Assembly: GCA_030605475.1 (NCBI GenBank)
Contig: JAUWIG010000057.1
Span: 1 to 59,874 of the forward strand
Direction: 5' to 3'
Length of the DNA stretch: 59,874 nt
From: Planctomycetota bacterium
GTDB lineage: Bacteria; Planctomycetota; Phycisphaerae; Sedimentisphaerales; Anaerobacaceae
The notes below the pieces were generated by a model that was not told the origin of the DNA, ran no database searches, and saw only the letters and a program-made list of their open reading frames with translations. Made by a program: the position numbers and the translations under genes. Positions 1 to 7,926 of the stretch are shown here, piece after piece; positions within the stretch are counted from its first letter, which is position 1; each line of letters opens with the position of its first letter.

Positions 1-11
1 TTCTTTTTCAT
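1..11 (-). CDS. Possible 5' end of a gene leaving the window
   Basis: An ATG on the minus strand at position 11 is followed by two lysine codons, and GGAAGG lies seven bases upstream of it, which is good ribosome-binding spacing. Only three codons are visible, so the product cannot be named. An in-frame-looking alternative ATG at position 18 has no spacing to the same GGAAGG. Confidence 0.2.
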
Positions 12-181
12 CACTCATCCTTCCAAAAGAGGAGAAATAATTTGACTGTCCCCGCTGTCTGTTCCCAGCTTCTTCGGGAACGTTTATAGCCGCATAAAAC
101 GGGTGCAGGGGAAGCATCTTATAAATCGAATTTTAGCACTGTATTGTACCAAAAAATTAGATAGGGTGTCAATAAGATTCG

Positions 182-207
182 TGGTGGGGTGAGGCAAAAG
201 CCCACCA
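182..207. repeat. Imperfect hairpin repeat downstream of murA
   Basis: Arms TGGTGGG (182-188) and CCCACCA (201-207) form a hairpin in the non-coding stretch after murA. It has no T-run on the murA side, so it looks more like a dispersed GGTGGG/CCCACC repeat than a terminator. The rest of 12-238 shows no gene. Confidence 0.4.
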
Positions 208-238
208 TACACGGTGGACGGGACTTTCGAGATGGTTC

Positions 239-1507
239 CTAAATACTCTGCCTGGTTATTTTTGCACCGAGGGGATTTAATCTTTCTTCAATTTTTTCAT
301 AGCCGCGGTCGATGTGATAGACCCTCTGAATAGTTGTGGTTCCTTCAGCGGCCAATCCTGCCAGCACCAATGCTGCCGAGGCCCTCAGGTCAGAAGCCAT
401 AACCGGCGCGGCAATTAACTTCTTTACGCCGGCTACAATAACCGTAGGGCCCTCCTTGCGTAAATTAGCTGCCATTCGATTTAATTCGGCGACGTGCATA
501 AATCTGTCTGGAAAGACCTTTTCGATTACGACACTATTGCCCTCGGCGAGCGATAAAAGGGTCATAAACTGAGCCTGCAAATCGGTAGGGAAGCCGGGAT
601 AGGGCTGAGTGGTAATGTCAGCCGGTTTAATTGAACCGCTGCGAGTAACAACACAGCCATTATTCGCGGCATCGACAGTTACGCCGATATTTCTTAACCT
701 ATCAACAACAGCCATCATATCATCGAAGCGACAGTTCTGTATTCGCAACTCACTTGCGGTTATAGCAGCGGCGGCCATAAAAGTCCCGGCCTCGATTCTG
801 TCCGGAATTACCTGATGCTCGGCCGGCTGTAACTGCCTGACTCCTTCGATAGTCAGTCGAGGTGAGCCAATACCTGTTATCTTTGCTCCCATTTTGTTAA
901 GACAGTTTGCCAGGTCGGCTACTTCCGGCTCGCAGGCGGCGGATTCAATAATAGTTTTGCCCTTTGCGAGTGTAGCGGCCATTAACACATTTGCGGTTCC
1001 GAGTACGGTCGAGCCAAACGGCCCGCCCATAAAAATATCTTTGCCTGTCAAACCGTGTGGTGCTTCGGCGACGATATAGCCGTTTTTAAGATGGATTTTT
1101 GCGCCAAGCTCGCGTAGGCCCCGTAGATGGATGTCGACGGGCCTATCGCCGATTGCACATCCACCGGGCATCGACACTTCCGCCCTGCCGCAACGCGCAA
1201 GCAACGGGCCGAGTATGCAAATGCTGGCCCGCATCCTGCGGACAATTTCATACTCGCCGATAGGATTATCAACTACCGTCGAATCTATGCACAAATCACC
1301 ATTGCGGCTCCTGGTTACCTTGCAGCCTAAACGGCCAAGCAATCGGCTAAAGACGGAAATATCGGAAAGATGAGGCACCGCTTTTATAACCGATTTGCCG
1401 GCAGCTAAGATAGCAGCGGCCATTATCGGTAGAGAAGCGTTCTTTGAGCCGTTTATACTGACACTGCCGGAAAATTGAACCGGCCCTTCAATGCGAAATA
1501 TGTCCAT
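239..1507 (-). CDS. murA: UDP-N-acetylglucosamine 1-carboxyvinyltransferase MurA
   Basis: Catalyses the first committed step of peptidoglycan synthesis in the cytoplasm, transferring enolpyruvate from PEP to UDP-GlcNAc. The 422-residue length is normal for the family. Visible signatures are the N-terminal SKNASLPIMAA with Lys22 and Asn23, the loop PGGCAIGDRPVDIHL carrying the catalytic cysteine at about residue 117 (the fosfomycin target), and the repeated inside-out alpha/beta layout of the EPSP synthase fold. The gene is divergent from the CPBP protease gene, separated by 80 bases. It shows that this organism makes peptidoglycan, which matters because planctomycetes were once thought not to. 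No truncation or inserted repeat is seen in it. Confidence 0.96.
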   Translation of the reverse strand: MDIFRIEGPVQFSGSVSINGSKNASLPIMAAAILAAGKSVIKAVPHLSDISVFSRLLGRLGCKVTRSRNGDLCIDSTVVDNPIGEYEIVRRMRASICILGPLLARCGRAEVSMPGGCAIGDRPVDIHLRGLRELGAKIHLKNGYIVAEAPHGLTGKDIFMGGPFGSTVLGTANVLMAATLAKGKTIIESAACEPEVADLANCLNKMGAKITGIGSPRLTIEGVRQLQPAEHQVIPDRIEAGTFMAAAAITASELRIQNCRFDDMMAVVDRLRNIGVTVDAANNGCVVTRSGSIKPADITTQPYPGFPTDLQAQFMTLLSLAEGNSVVIEKVFPDRFMHVAELNRMAANLRKEGPTVIVAGVKKLIAAPVMASDLRASAALVLAGLAAEGTTTIQRVYHIDRGYEKIEERLNPLGAKITRQSI

Positions 1508-1587
1508 AGTCTATATTTCCTTGAAAAGAGGTAACTAATGTAATACAAGACAGCTTTGGTTTCAAGGCTGCGGAAAGATATATATCG

Positions 1588-2520
1588 ATGAATATTTCTG
1601 AGATTATCAAGCGGTTCGGCGGTTACATAACGGTAGCAGACATTATTATTTGCCTGGCGGGGGCGATACTGTTCGGCGGCTGGCTGCTAAAAACATCGCT
1701 GGGTAGAAAGGCTTTAGCCAATTCAGTGCCCCGCCGAAATAATATGCCAGTTTATTTGCCCTTTATCCCGCTGTTTATCTGGTTCGGAGCTGTTTCGGTC
1801 GCAATAGCAATCACAAGAGAGCTTTTGCCCGATTTGCCGGATTGGCAAGGCGTTTTCCTCGACAACCTTATACTCTGCATCGGTGCGATAGCGGGGATGG
1901 GGATAATTATTTTTTTAGCAGAGATAAGTTTTGTGCGGCGATTAAAGGGATTCGGGCTGAATGTAAGAACAATTCACAAAGATTTTTTCGTGGGGGTGGT
2001 GAATCTGCTCTCCGTACTGCCGCTCGTGTTGCTGATGATAATACTGACGACACTGTTCGGCAAACTTATCTGGGGACAGGAATTTGAGATGCAACAACAT
2101 CAAGAGCTCGAACTGATAAGAGCATATCCGCAACTGCCGGTTAGAGTGTTGATTATTGTTACTGCTGCGGCGATAGTTCCTGCGTTTGAAGAGATGCTTT
2201 TTCGCGGGCTGTTTCAAACGATGCTCCGCTCATTTTTTGCCCCGCACCAAGTGAGCTTAGGCTCACGCCTATTTGGTGCGGGGTCGCGAAGTCCGGCCGA
2301 GCCAACTTCGGCCCGGACTTCTAACGGGGCGTGGCTGTCAATCGCAATAAGCTCCGGTTTATTCACGATAGTCCATCCAGACATGGGACATTGGCCGGCG
2401 CTGTTTGTGCTATCATTATGTCTGGGTTATTCGTATGAGAAGAGCGGCTCTTTGTTTCGGCCCATTTTTATCCACTCACTTTTTAACGCACTTAGCATAA
2501 CAGCAGCATTAAATCAATAG
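1588..2520 (+). CDS. CPBP-family intramembrane metalloprotease with in-frame repeat insertion
   Basis: A multi-pass membrane protein of the CPBP (CAAX protease/bacteriocin-processing, ABI) family. The three family motifs are present: FEEMLFRG (Glu201, Glu202, Arg206), the FTIVH motif with His263, and IHSLFNAL with His296. These are predicted to bind zinc within the membrane. Several hydrophobic segments lie at roughly residues 18-36, 52-75, 88-112, 133-155 and 190-200. Between motif 1 and motif 2 there are about 30 extra residues (about 218-248), rich in Ser, Arg, Gly and Pro, encoded entirely by a 92-base palindromic repeat that keeps the frame. Family members usually have only a short loop there. 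The substrate is unknown. The gene's last bases are duplicated downstream of the next gene. Confidence 0.88.
   Translation: MNISEIIKRFGGYITVADIIICLAGAILFGGWLLKTSLGRKALANSVPRRNNMPVYLPFIPLFIWFGAVSVAIAITRELLPDLPDWQGVFLDNLILCIGAIAGMGIIIFLAEISFVRRLKGFGLNVRTIHKDFFVGVVNLLSVLPLVLLMIILTTLFGKLIWGQEFEMQQHQELELIRAYPQLPVRVLIIVTAAAIVPAFEEMLFRGLFQTMLRSFFAPHQVSLGSRLFGAGSRSPAEPTSARTSNGAWLSIAISSGLFTIVHPDMGHWPALFVLSLCLGYSYEKSGSLFRPIFIHSLFNALSITAALNQ
2239..2330. repeat. Compound palindromic element inserted in frame
   Basis: Two adjacent inverted repeats lie inside the CPBP gene. The first has perfect 11-base arms CCCCGCACCAA (2240-2250) and TTGGTGCGGGG (2273-2283), with an inner stem GTGAGC/GCTCAC. The second has arms of about 13-15 bases (2288-2300 and 2307-2321). 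It is followed by CTAACGGGGC, the sequence that recurs in elements at 26.8, 27.5, 45.7 and 50.2 kb. The outermost GCCCCG and CGGGGC also pair. Confidence 0.85.
2472..2504 (+). repeat. 33-base direct repeat, copy 1 (3' end of the CPBP gene)
   Basis: These 33 bases encode the C-terminal HSLFNALSITA stretch of the CPBP protease and are repeated exactly at 3567-3599. The two copies bracket the beta-propeller lipoprotein gene. Confidence 0.95.
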
Positions 2521-2541
2521 CATACGGTAAGGAATAGACAA

Positions 2542-3537
2542 ATGAAGAATTTAAGGAAGGTTATTTTAAGGACAATGGTAGTTCTGGCAATTCTGGTGGC
2601 GATTGTGGGTTGCAGCCAAACAAAGAAGCAAAACATAATGATGTATACTGATTCTTCAAGAGGACGACCTTTTGCCAAAGACCCGGACGTGGTTAATTTC
2701 AAGGGCAAATACTATATGTATTATACAATGTGCAAGTTTGGAGACGGTCGGCCGGGAGACGGGCTTGCTTTAGGAATCGCCGAAAGTAACGACCTCACGA
2801 ACTGGGTCAAAGTCGGTGAAATCCCTCCAAAACACGAATACGAGAAAAACGGCCTTGTTGCAGGAGCTGCAATCATAATAGACAATAAAGTCCACCTGTT
2901 CTACTCAACCTACGGCAATCGGAGAAACGACAAAATCTGTCATGCCCTTTCCGATGACGGCATTAATTTCACCCGCAACCCATCGAACCCGATTTTTAAT
3001 CCAACAGGTGATTGGAATTGCAGCAGAGCAATTGACTCGGACATAATCGAACACAACGGCAAGTGGTTCCTTTATTGCGCTACTCGCGACCCTTCTTATA
3101 AAATTCAGATGCTCACCGGTGCTAACACACCTGTCGGCTCGGACTTCGGACGCGACGGTTGGACCCAGATTGGCAGTGGGCCGCTCCTCAAGCCCCAACT
3201 GCCATGGGAGCAAACGTGCATAGAGGCACCAACGGTTTGTAAACACAATGGGCGTTTATTTATGTTCTATGCTGGTGCCTATAACAATAGGCCTCAGCAA
3301 ATTGGCTGCGCTGTAAGCGACGATGGCATCAACTGGAAGCGTTTATTCCACGAACCTTTACTTCCAAACGGAAAGCCGGGCGAGTGGAATTCCAGTGAAT
3401 CCGGACACCCCGGCGTATTTGTGGACAATGATGGGCAGATGTACCTGTTCTTTCAGGGCAACAACGATATGGGCAAGAGCTGGTACCTTTCCAAAAAGAA
3501 GGTCGGATGGAAAGATAACAGGCCGTATCTTTATTAA
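2542..3537 (+). CDS. Beta-propeller glycosidase-like lipoprotein (GH43/GH32/GH130-like fold)
   Basis: A 331-residue exported lipoprotein: the N-terminus has basic residues, a hydrophobic stretch and a lipobox ending IVGC with Cys24. The mature part shows the repeating pattern of five-bladed glycoside hydrolases: an early acidic blade start (FAKDPDVVNFKGKYYMYYT), repeated DDGINF/DDGINW elements, and YCATRD and FMFYAG strands. Such proteins cleave or phosphorolyse plant- or host-type oligosaccharides; the exact family and substrate cannot be fixed from sequence alone. The start has TAAGGA eight bases upstream. The gene lies 21 bases after the CPBP gene and is followed by an exact copy of that gene's 3' end, a sign that it arrived by a duplication or insertion event. 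Confidence 0.75.
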   Translation: MKNLRKVILRTMVVLAILVAIVGCSQTKKQNIMMYTDSSRGRPFAKDPDVVNFKGKYYMYYTMCKFGDGRPGDGLALGIAESNDLTNWVKVGEIPPKHEYEKNGLVAGAAIIIDNKVHLFYSTYGNRRNDKICHALSDDGINFTRNPSNPIFNPTGDWNCSRAIDSDIIEHNGKWFLYCATRDPSYKIQMLTGANTPVGSDFGRDGWTQIGSGPLLKPQLPWEQTCIEAPTVCKHNGRLFMFYAGAYNNRPQQIGCAVSDDGINWKRLFHEPLLPNGKPGEWNSSESGHPGVFVDNDGQMYLFFQGNNDMGKSWYLSKKKVGWKDNRPYLY

Positions 3538-3566
3538 GCCCTGATACGCCGCTACACCAGCTCAAA

Positions 3567-3599
3567 CCACTCACTTTTTAACGCACTTAGCATAACAGC
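3567..3599 (+). repeat. 33-base direct repeat, copy 2
   Basis: Exact copy of 2472-2504, here non-coding, 30 bases after the stop of the lipoprotein gene. The similarity fades after the 33rd base. The following stretch (3600-3676) consists of micro-repeats built on GCGTAT and CGTATTGCG, a theme seen at several gene borders in this window. Confidence 0.95.
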
Positions 3600-3755
3600 G
3601 GCTTTATATAGCACATAGCGGATAGCAGATAGAATTTCGTATTGCGTTGTGCGTATATCGTATTGCGTATCGCAGCAGGTTGGTTTTTACTTTGACAGCC
3701 AGGCCTTTCGACCCGGCTGCGTTCAGGATAATAATCTGTCCTTCTGCTGGCTGAA

Positions 3756-4553
3756 TTATTTAATTCCGAGGACGTTGGCCATTGAATATGGGCCTGGTTC
3801 TTTTCCGATAAGCCACTGGGCAGCCCGCAGTGCCCCCCTGGCGAAACCGTCTCTGCTGTGTGCGGTATGATTCAGGGCTACCGTCTCGCCAAGCGTACTA
3901 AAGATAATCTCGTGTTTGCCGGTGATATCTCCCGCACGGACGGCGTGTATGCCAATATTGCCTTTTTGCCTCAGCGCATCTTTGCCGTGTCTGCCACAGG
4001 TAATACAATCGGGGAATTTTTTGCCGGTTGCAAAGCAAATATTCTCTGCCAGCGTAAGAGCCGAGCCACTTGGGGCGTCCTTTTTGAAGCGATGGTGCTG
4101 CTCGACTATCTCTATATCATATTCGTCGCCGAGCATCAGAGCGAGTTTGCCGACCAGAGCAAATAAAACGTTCATCCCCACGCTCATATTAGTTCCATAT
4201 ATAACGGGGATTTTCTCTGCAGCAGCTTTTATTTTTTCGCGCTGCTCGGCGGCCAGACCGGTAGTGCCCAGAACCAGAGCATCGCTATTTTTGAGGCAGT
4301 AGTCAATAGTATTATCGGCTGCGGCAGGTGTCGAGAAGTCGATTACCACATCGGCACCGGCTTGATAAACGCTATCAAGCTTAACGTTAATCGGCGCTGC
4401 TGCGGCCAACAGGCCTGCGTCCTTGCCGATATCGGGATGGTCTTTTCTTTCGATTGCCGCAATAATATCAAACTCGTCAGCGTCTATACTTAACGAGAGA
4501 ATGCGTCTGCCCATTCGACCGGCGGCGCCGGAAACTATAAGTTTAGGTTTCAT
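3756..4553 (-). CDS. dapB: 4-hydroxy-tetrahydrodipicolinate reductase DapB
   Basis: Reduces 4-hydroxy-tetrahydrodipicolinate with NAD(P)H in the lysine/meso-diaminopimelate pathway, in the cytoplasm. The 265-residue protein shows the N-terminal dinucleotide-binding GAAGRMGRRI motif, the central IDFSTPAAA element and the family signature EQHHRFKKDAPSGSAL with the catalytic His and Lys. Its length is standard. AAAGGAG lies just before the ATG. It supplies diaminopimelate for the peptidoglycan that MurA starts and that the L,D-transpeptidase at 29.3 kb would crosslink. The gene is monocistronic, convergent with the lipoprotein upstream in the window and divergent from the glycine-zipper gene. 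Confidence 0.96.
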   Translation of the reverse strand: MKPKLIVSGAAGRMGRRILSLSIDADEFDIIAAIERKDHPDIGKDAGLLAAAAPINVKLDSVYQAGADVVIDFSTPAAADNTIDYCLKNSDALVLGTTGLAAEQREKIKAAAEKIPVIYGTNMSVGMNVLFALVGKLALMLGDEYDIEIVEQHHRFKKDAPSGSALTLAENICFATGKKFPDCITCGRHGKDALRQKGNIGIHAVRAGDITGKHEIIFSTLGETVALNHTAHSRDGFARGALRAAQWLIGKEPGPYSMANVLGIK

Positions 4554-4594
4554 TTTTCGCTCCTTTAAGTTATTTTTACAAAAAAGCCGATGAA

Positions 4595-4623
4595 AATATA
4601 ACCGCGCAAATGCATTTTTACAA
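4595..4623 (-). promoter_or_regulatory. Sigma-70-type promoter for dapB
   Basis: On the minus strand TTGTAA (4618-4623) and TATATT (4595-4600) are separated by 17 bases and lie about 45 bases before the dapB ATG. Confidence 0.5.
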
Positions 4624-4743
4624 GGTTAAAGGATTATTTGCTTGATTATTTCGTTTAACCGATAGTAAAATAAAGTAGAAAGTTGACAGAAAGGAAATTC
4701 GCATTTCATACTTTAGATAGAGAAAAGATAATGGAGGTATAAA

Positions 4744-5154
4744 ATGATTAGAGGTTTGGTGACAATTTTGATAGTGGCTGCTGTGAGCGTTGGTATAGCA
4801 TTTGTTGTCGGCTGTGAGAGCGATGCGCAAACCGGCGCCGGTATCGGCGCACTGGCCGGTGCTGGTATTGGCCAGCTGGCAGGCGGTGATACGGAATCAA
4901 CATTAATCGGAGCGGCGGTAGGCGGCGGTGCCGGCTATATGATAGGCAGCGAGCAGGACAAGAAAAAAGCGGCTGCTGAAAGGGAACAACTGCGCCAGGA
5001 AATGAACATTGTTACCGTCAACATTACCAACAGCAACGGCTCCATCAGCCAGGTGAGGCTGACAAAGCAAGGTGTCGGTTACGTCGGCCCACGAGGTGAG
5101 TATTACGACCACCTTCCAACCGGAGAGGAGCTAAGGCCGATATACGGCTTTTAA
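4744..5154 (+). CDS. Glycine-zipper lipoprotein
   Basis: A 136-residue small exported protein. The N-terminus is a lipoprotein signal with VVGC at Cys24. It is followed by two glycine-zipper stretches (about residues 30-70) made of repeated small residues, GAGIGALAGAGIGQLAGG and AAVGGGAGYMIGS, as in YMGG/17-kDa surface-antigen-like outer-membrane lipoproteins. A charged segment (QDKKKAAAEREQLRQE) and a short beta-rich C-terminal domain ending in PIYGF complete it. The strong GGAGG five bases before the ATG suggests high expression. A possible -35 TTGACA lies at 4683. The function is unknown; family members associate with the outer membrane. It is divergent from dapB. Confidence 0.75.
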   Translation: MIRGLVTILIVAAVSVGIAFVVGCESDAQTGAGIGALAGAGIGQLAGGDTESTLIGAAVGGGAGYMIGSEQDKKKAAAEREQLRQEMNIVTVNITNSNGSISQVRLTKQGVGYVGPRGEYYDHLPTGEELRPIYGF

Positions 5155-5347
5155 CAGCCGGGCGGCCGAACAGCTACAAGGCCGATGCCCGGCTTTCGCC
5201 GGTGCAGGACAGCGGGCAATGTCAAAGCAGATAATAAAAAACGGCGGGGAATGTCTACCTTCTTTCCTTGCCTTTTCTATTTGTGGCATGTACACATAAA
5301 CAACGTTAAATCTGTTGCCGCAACAGCTTGTGTAGTCTGCGGTTGTG

Positions 5348-6148
5348 TCAGATAGGATTATAGATAACGCCTGGGCTGCCGGGCTGTTTTTGTGGCCGAT
5401 TAGGCCATTTCAATTCGTCAAACACAAACTCAGCTGCCTGTCGTATCATCACAGCCGGCATACATGGGCACATCTCAAACGAAGCAATTATGTCATTGTC
5501 GTATCTGTCTAAAGTGCTCAACAAATAGTCCCAATTCTCTCGTGGTATACCCCCCCGCAATCCGGGCGGCTCGTGGTCGTCGGCTTGTCCATAATTGTCG
5601 GCCAGATGCAAATGAGCCACCCTGTCAGCCAAATCATCCACATACTGCCTGAAAGTAAATATGGGGTCCAGATTGGCATAGCCGGTATCGAGACAATACC
5701 AAATGGAATCAAATTTTTCACCGACCTGTTTAATAGTCGTCAAACTGCCGGTTTCGACACACAACTTTACTTTATTTTCCTCGGCCGATTTGATTACCTC
5801 AGCGGCAAAATCCCAGCCGGTAACTTCCGAGCCGTCTGGAATACCCAAACTCTGTAAATCAGCGACAATATCCGCATCAAGCAACCTGGCACACTCGATT
5901 TGCTCATTCCACTGCTCTAACGTTGGTCTATCATTGCGAGAGCGCATCGAGACCAACATACACTCAGTAGCGGCGGTGATTCTGGGCCAATTACGCCTTT
6001 CATAACGACACTCGCTGTGGCCTTTCATATTTGGCCATAACTCCACGCCGAAGCCCTGGGACATTAGAAATTGACATTCCTGCTCGAAAGAAAGGTGGTT
6101 CTCCCGCCACCAAAATACCATCGTGGAAACAACGTACCTAATCTGCAT
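5348..6148 (-). CDS. Sugar phosphate isomerase/epimerase-like TIM-barrel protein
   Basis: A 266-residue protein of the xylose-isomerase-like/AP-endonuclease-2 superfamily. Visible features are the N-terminal MQIRYVVSTMVFWWRENH strand, a mid-region Glu in LCVETGS (metal ligand position), LDTGYANLD, the HLHLADNYG motif whose His and Asp match divalent-metal ligands, and a late Glu in ASFEMCP. It is slightly shorter than many family members but looks complete. Such enzymes isomerise or epimerise free or phosphorylated sugars and related keto compounds; the substrate cannot be told here. GGAGGT lies just before the ATG. It is not in an evident operon. Confidence 0.72.
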   Translation of the reverse strand: MQIRYVVSTMVFWWRENHLSFEQECQFLMSQGFGVELWPNMKGHSECRYERRNWPRITAATECMLVSMRSRNDRPTLEQWNEQIECARLLDADIVADLQSLGIPDGSEVTGWDFAAEVIKSAEENKVKLCVETGSLTTIKQVGEKFDSIWYCLDTGYANLDPIFTFRQYVDDLADRVAHLHLADNYGQADDHEPPGLRGGIPRENWDYLLSTLDRYDNDIIASFEMCPCMPAVMIRQAAEFVFDELKWPNRPQKQPGSPGVIYNPI

Positions 6149-6371
6149 TATGCCACCTCCGTAACTGGCTCATAAAGCGCGTCCTTCCATCACTACATTA
6201 TCGATTGAAAACAAAGGCAGCTTCAAAGTTTCTTGAAAAATGGAGTATTTTGGGGCTGACAAGCTGGCTTTAACAAAAAAGGGGGTCCTCTGTATTTTGT
6301 GCTGGTCCAATAATAAATATAAACTTACGCCAGCAAAGCAATTGAAAGCGGTTAATTGCGAAAAATTTATG

Positions 6372-6399
6372 TTGAAATATCTGTTAATATTGTTAAAAT
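6372..6399 (+). promoter_or_regulatory. Probable rpmE promoter
   Basis: TTGAAA (6372-6377) and TAAAAT (6394-6399) are spaced by 16 bases, about 32 bases before the rpmE ATG. The surrounding 6149-6371 is AT-rich and holds no convincing gene. Confidence 0.5.
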
Positions 6400-6431
6400 A
6401 TGTTAGTTTAGGTTGTGGGAGCACTGTAGTT

Positions 6432-6659
6432 ATGAAAAAAGATACACATCCAAAATATCAAAAGGTGGTGGTCCACTGCGGCTGTGGCAGTACGTTCGAG
6501 ACCCGCAGTACGGCAAAAGAGATACACGCAGAAATCTGCTCTGCGTGCCATCCGTTCTATACGGGCAAACAAAAATTTGTCGATACCGCAGGCCGAATCG
6601 AACGATTCCAAAAGAAATACGGCTCAGATTACCTCAAAAAAGCCAAAAAAGACCAATAG
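6432..6659 (+). CDS. rpmE: 50S ribosomal protein bL31, zinc-binding form
   Basis: A 75-residue ribosomal protein of the large subunit central protuberance. The start chosen is the ATG that gives MKKDTHPKY, matching the typical bL31 N-terminus; the frame is open further upstream but that extension has no family likeness. Zinc-ligand cysteines are present in VHCGCGSTF and [13 protein letters not shown], so this is the zinc-containing (C+) paralogue. The ending is lysine-rich as usual. It precedes prfA, an arrangement common in many bacteria, and the two are separated by 123 bases holding a dispersed repeat. Confidence 0.95.
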   Translation: MKKDTHPKYQKVVVHCGCGSTFETRSTAKEIHAEICSACHPFYTGKQKFVDTAGRIERFQKKYGSDYLKKAKKDQ

Positions 6660-6682
6660 AAGCAATAGCGTATAGCGTACAA

Positions 6683-6725
6683 AGTACAAAAGAGCACAAG
6701 TACACAAGAGCATAAGGGTACTTGT
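6683..6725 (+). repeat. ACAAGAGCATAAGGG repeat, intergenic copy
   Basis: The stretch between rpmE and prfA contains AGAGCACAAGTACACAAGAG followed by CATAAGGGTACTTGTG. The same repeat core occurs at 24320 (end of the PhoD-like gene), 41651 (inside an ABC permease) and 45970 (signal peptide of the S41 protease). GCGTATAGCGTA micro-repeats precede it. Confidence 0.75.
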
Positions 6726-6782
6726 GACTCATGCACTTATAATCTGCTATCCGCTATTTTTCACTTTTAGAGAATTGTATTT

Positions 6783-7871
6783 ATGTCTGAAAAAAAAGAT
6801 TCACTTTTAGCAAAGCTGGATGAACTTGAGGGGCGTTTCTGCCAAATCGAAAAGGCAATTGGCGACCCGGCAATCGCCCGCGATCCAGCCAGACTGATAG
6901 CACTATCGAAAGAGCAAAGCAAGCTGAAAACAATCGTTACAAAATACCGCGAATACAAAAAAATAACAGCTGACATTAAAGATGCCGAAGAGATTATGGA
7001 AGACCAGACAGCAGAAGAAGATTTCAGGGCACTGGCGAGAAAAGAAATCGAACAGCTTGAAAGTAAAAAGAAGGCTCTGCTCGAGGAAATCCAAAATACG
7101 CTGGTAATGGCCGACGAGATGGGTGTCGATTCGGTCATAATGGAAATACGAGCAGGCACCGGCGGTGAAGAGGCGGCTTTGTTCGCTCGCGATTTGTACA
7201 ATATGTATACGAAATACGCTGAGGGTCGCAGATGGAAGGTTGAGCAATTTGATTTTAGCGCGACGGAAATGGGAGGGTTTCGCGAAGTTATATTCAGCGT
7301 CAAGGGCGATGGCGTGTGGTCTGAATTAGGCTACGAAGCCGGTGGCCACCGTGTTCAGCGGGTGCCAGAGACCGAATCGCAGGGCAGAATTCATACCTCA
7401 GCTGCAACGGTAGCAGTACTGCCTGAGCCGGAAGAACTCGATATTCAGATAGCCAACGAAGATGTTCTCGAGCATGTCAGCAGGTCAAGCGGCCCCGGCG
7501 GACAAAGCGTTAATAAGCTCAGCAGTGCCGTTAAGCTTGAGCATACCCCAACGGGAATTACCGTCAGTATGCAGGATGAAAAAAGCCAGCATAAAAATCG
7601 CGCAAAGGCCTGGCGGATATTAAGAAGCAGGGTTTACGAACACTACGAGGGTCAAAAAAGGGCCGAGCGGGCTTCGGAACGCAAGGCTATGATTGGCTCA
7701 GGCGACAGAAGTCAAAAAATCAGGACGTATAATTATCCGAAAAATCGTCTGACCGACCATAGAATTAACTTGTCGCTTTACAGTCTGGATAAGATAATGG
7801 CCGGTGATATGGGCGAAGTAACTGCGGCATTGAAAGATTATGACAGACAGCAAAGGTTAAAAAATCTTTAA
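6783..7871 (+). CDS. prfA: Peptide chain release factor 1
   Basis: Recognises UAA and UAG in the ribosomal A site and triggers peptide release. The 362-residue protein has the domain order of class I factors: N-terminal coiled coil, codon-recognition domain with VQRVPETESQGRIHTSAATV, where PET sits at the RF1 PxT position, and the catalytic SSGPGGQSVNK carrying the universal GGQ. It is RF1, not RF2, because it lacks the SPF tripeptide. The gene after it is not prmC, which often follows prfA, so the GGQ methylase must be encoded elsewhere or be absent. The presence of RF1 is relevant to the UAG-interrupted gene at 55.1 kb. Confidence 0.97.
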   Translation: MSEKKDSLLAKLDELEGRFCQIEKAIGDPAIARDPARLIALSKEQSKLKTIVTKYREYKKITADIKDAEEIMEDQTAEEDFRALARKEIEQLESKKKALLEEIQNTLVMADEMGVDSVIMEIRAGTGGEEAALFARDLYNMYTKYAEGRRWKVEQFDFSATEMGGFREVIFSVKGDGVWSELGYEAGGHRVQRVPETESQGRIHTSAATVAVLPEPEELDIQIANEDVLEHVSRSSGPGGQSVNKLSSAVKLEHTPTGITVSMQDEKSQHKNRAKAWRILRSRVYEHYEGQKRAERASERKAMIGSGDRSQKIRTYNYPKNRLTDHRINLSLYSLDKIMAGDMGEVTAALKDYDRQQRLKNL

Positions 7872-7926
7872 CGGTTAGACGGTTCATCGTTTCACAATTC
7901 AGGGACCACAAACTTCGGAGCTTCTG

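Noticed and set aside
6240..6431. bL31 starting at 6240
   Set aside because: The extra 64 codons are AT-rich and cover a good promoter at 6372-6399; bL31 proteins start as MKKDTHP-type.
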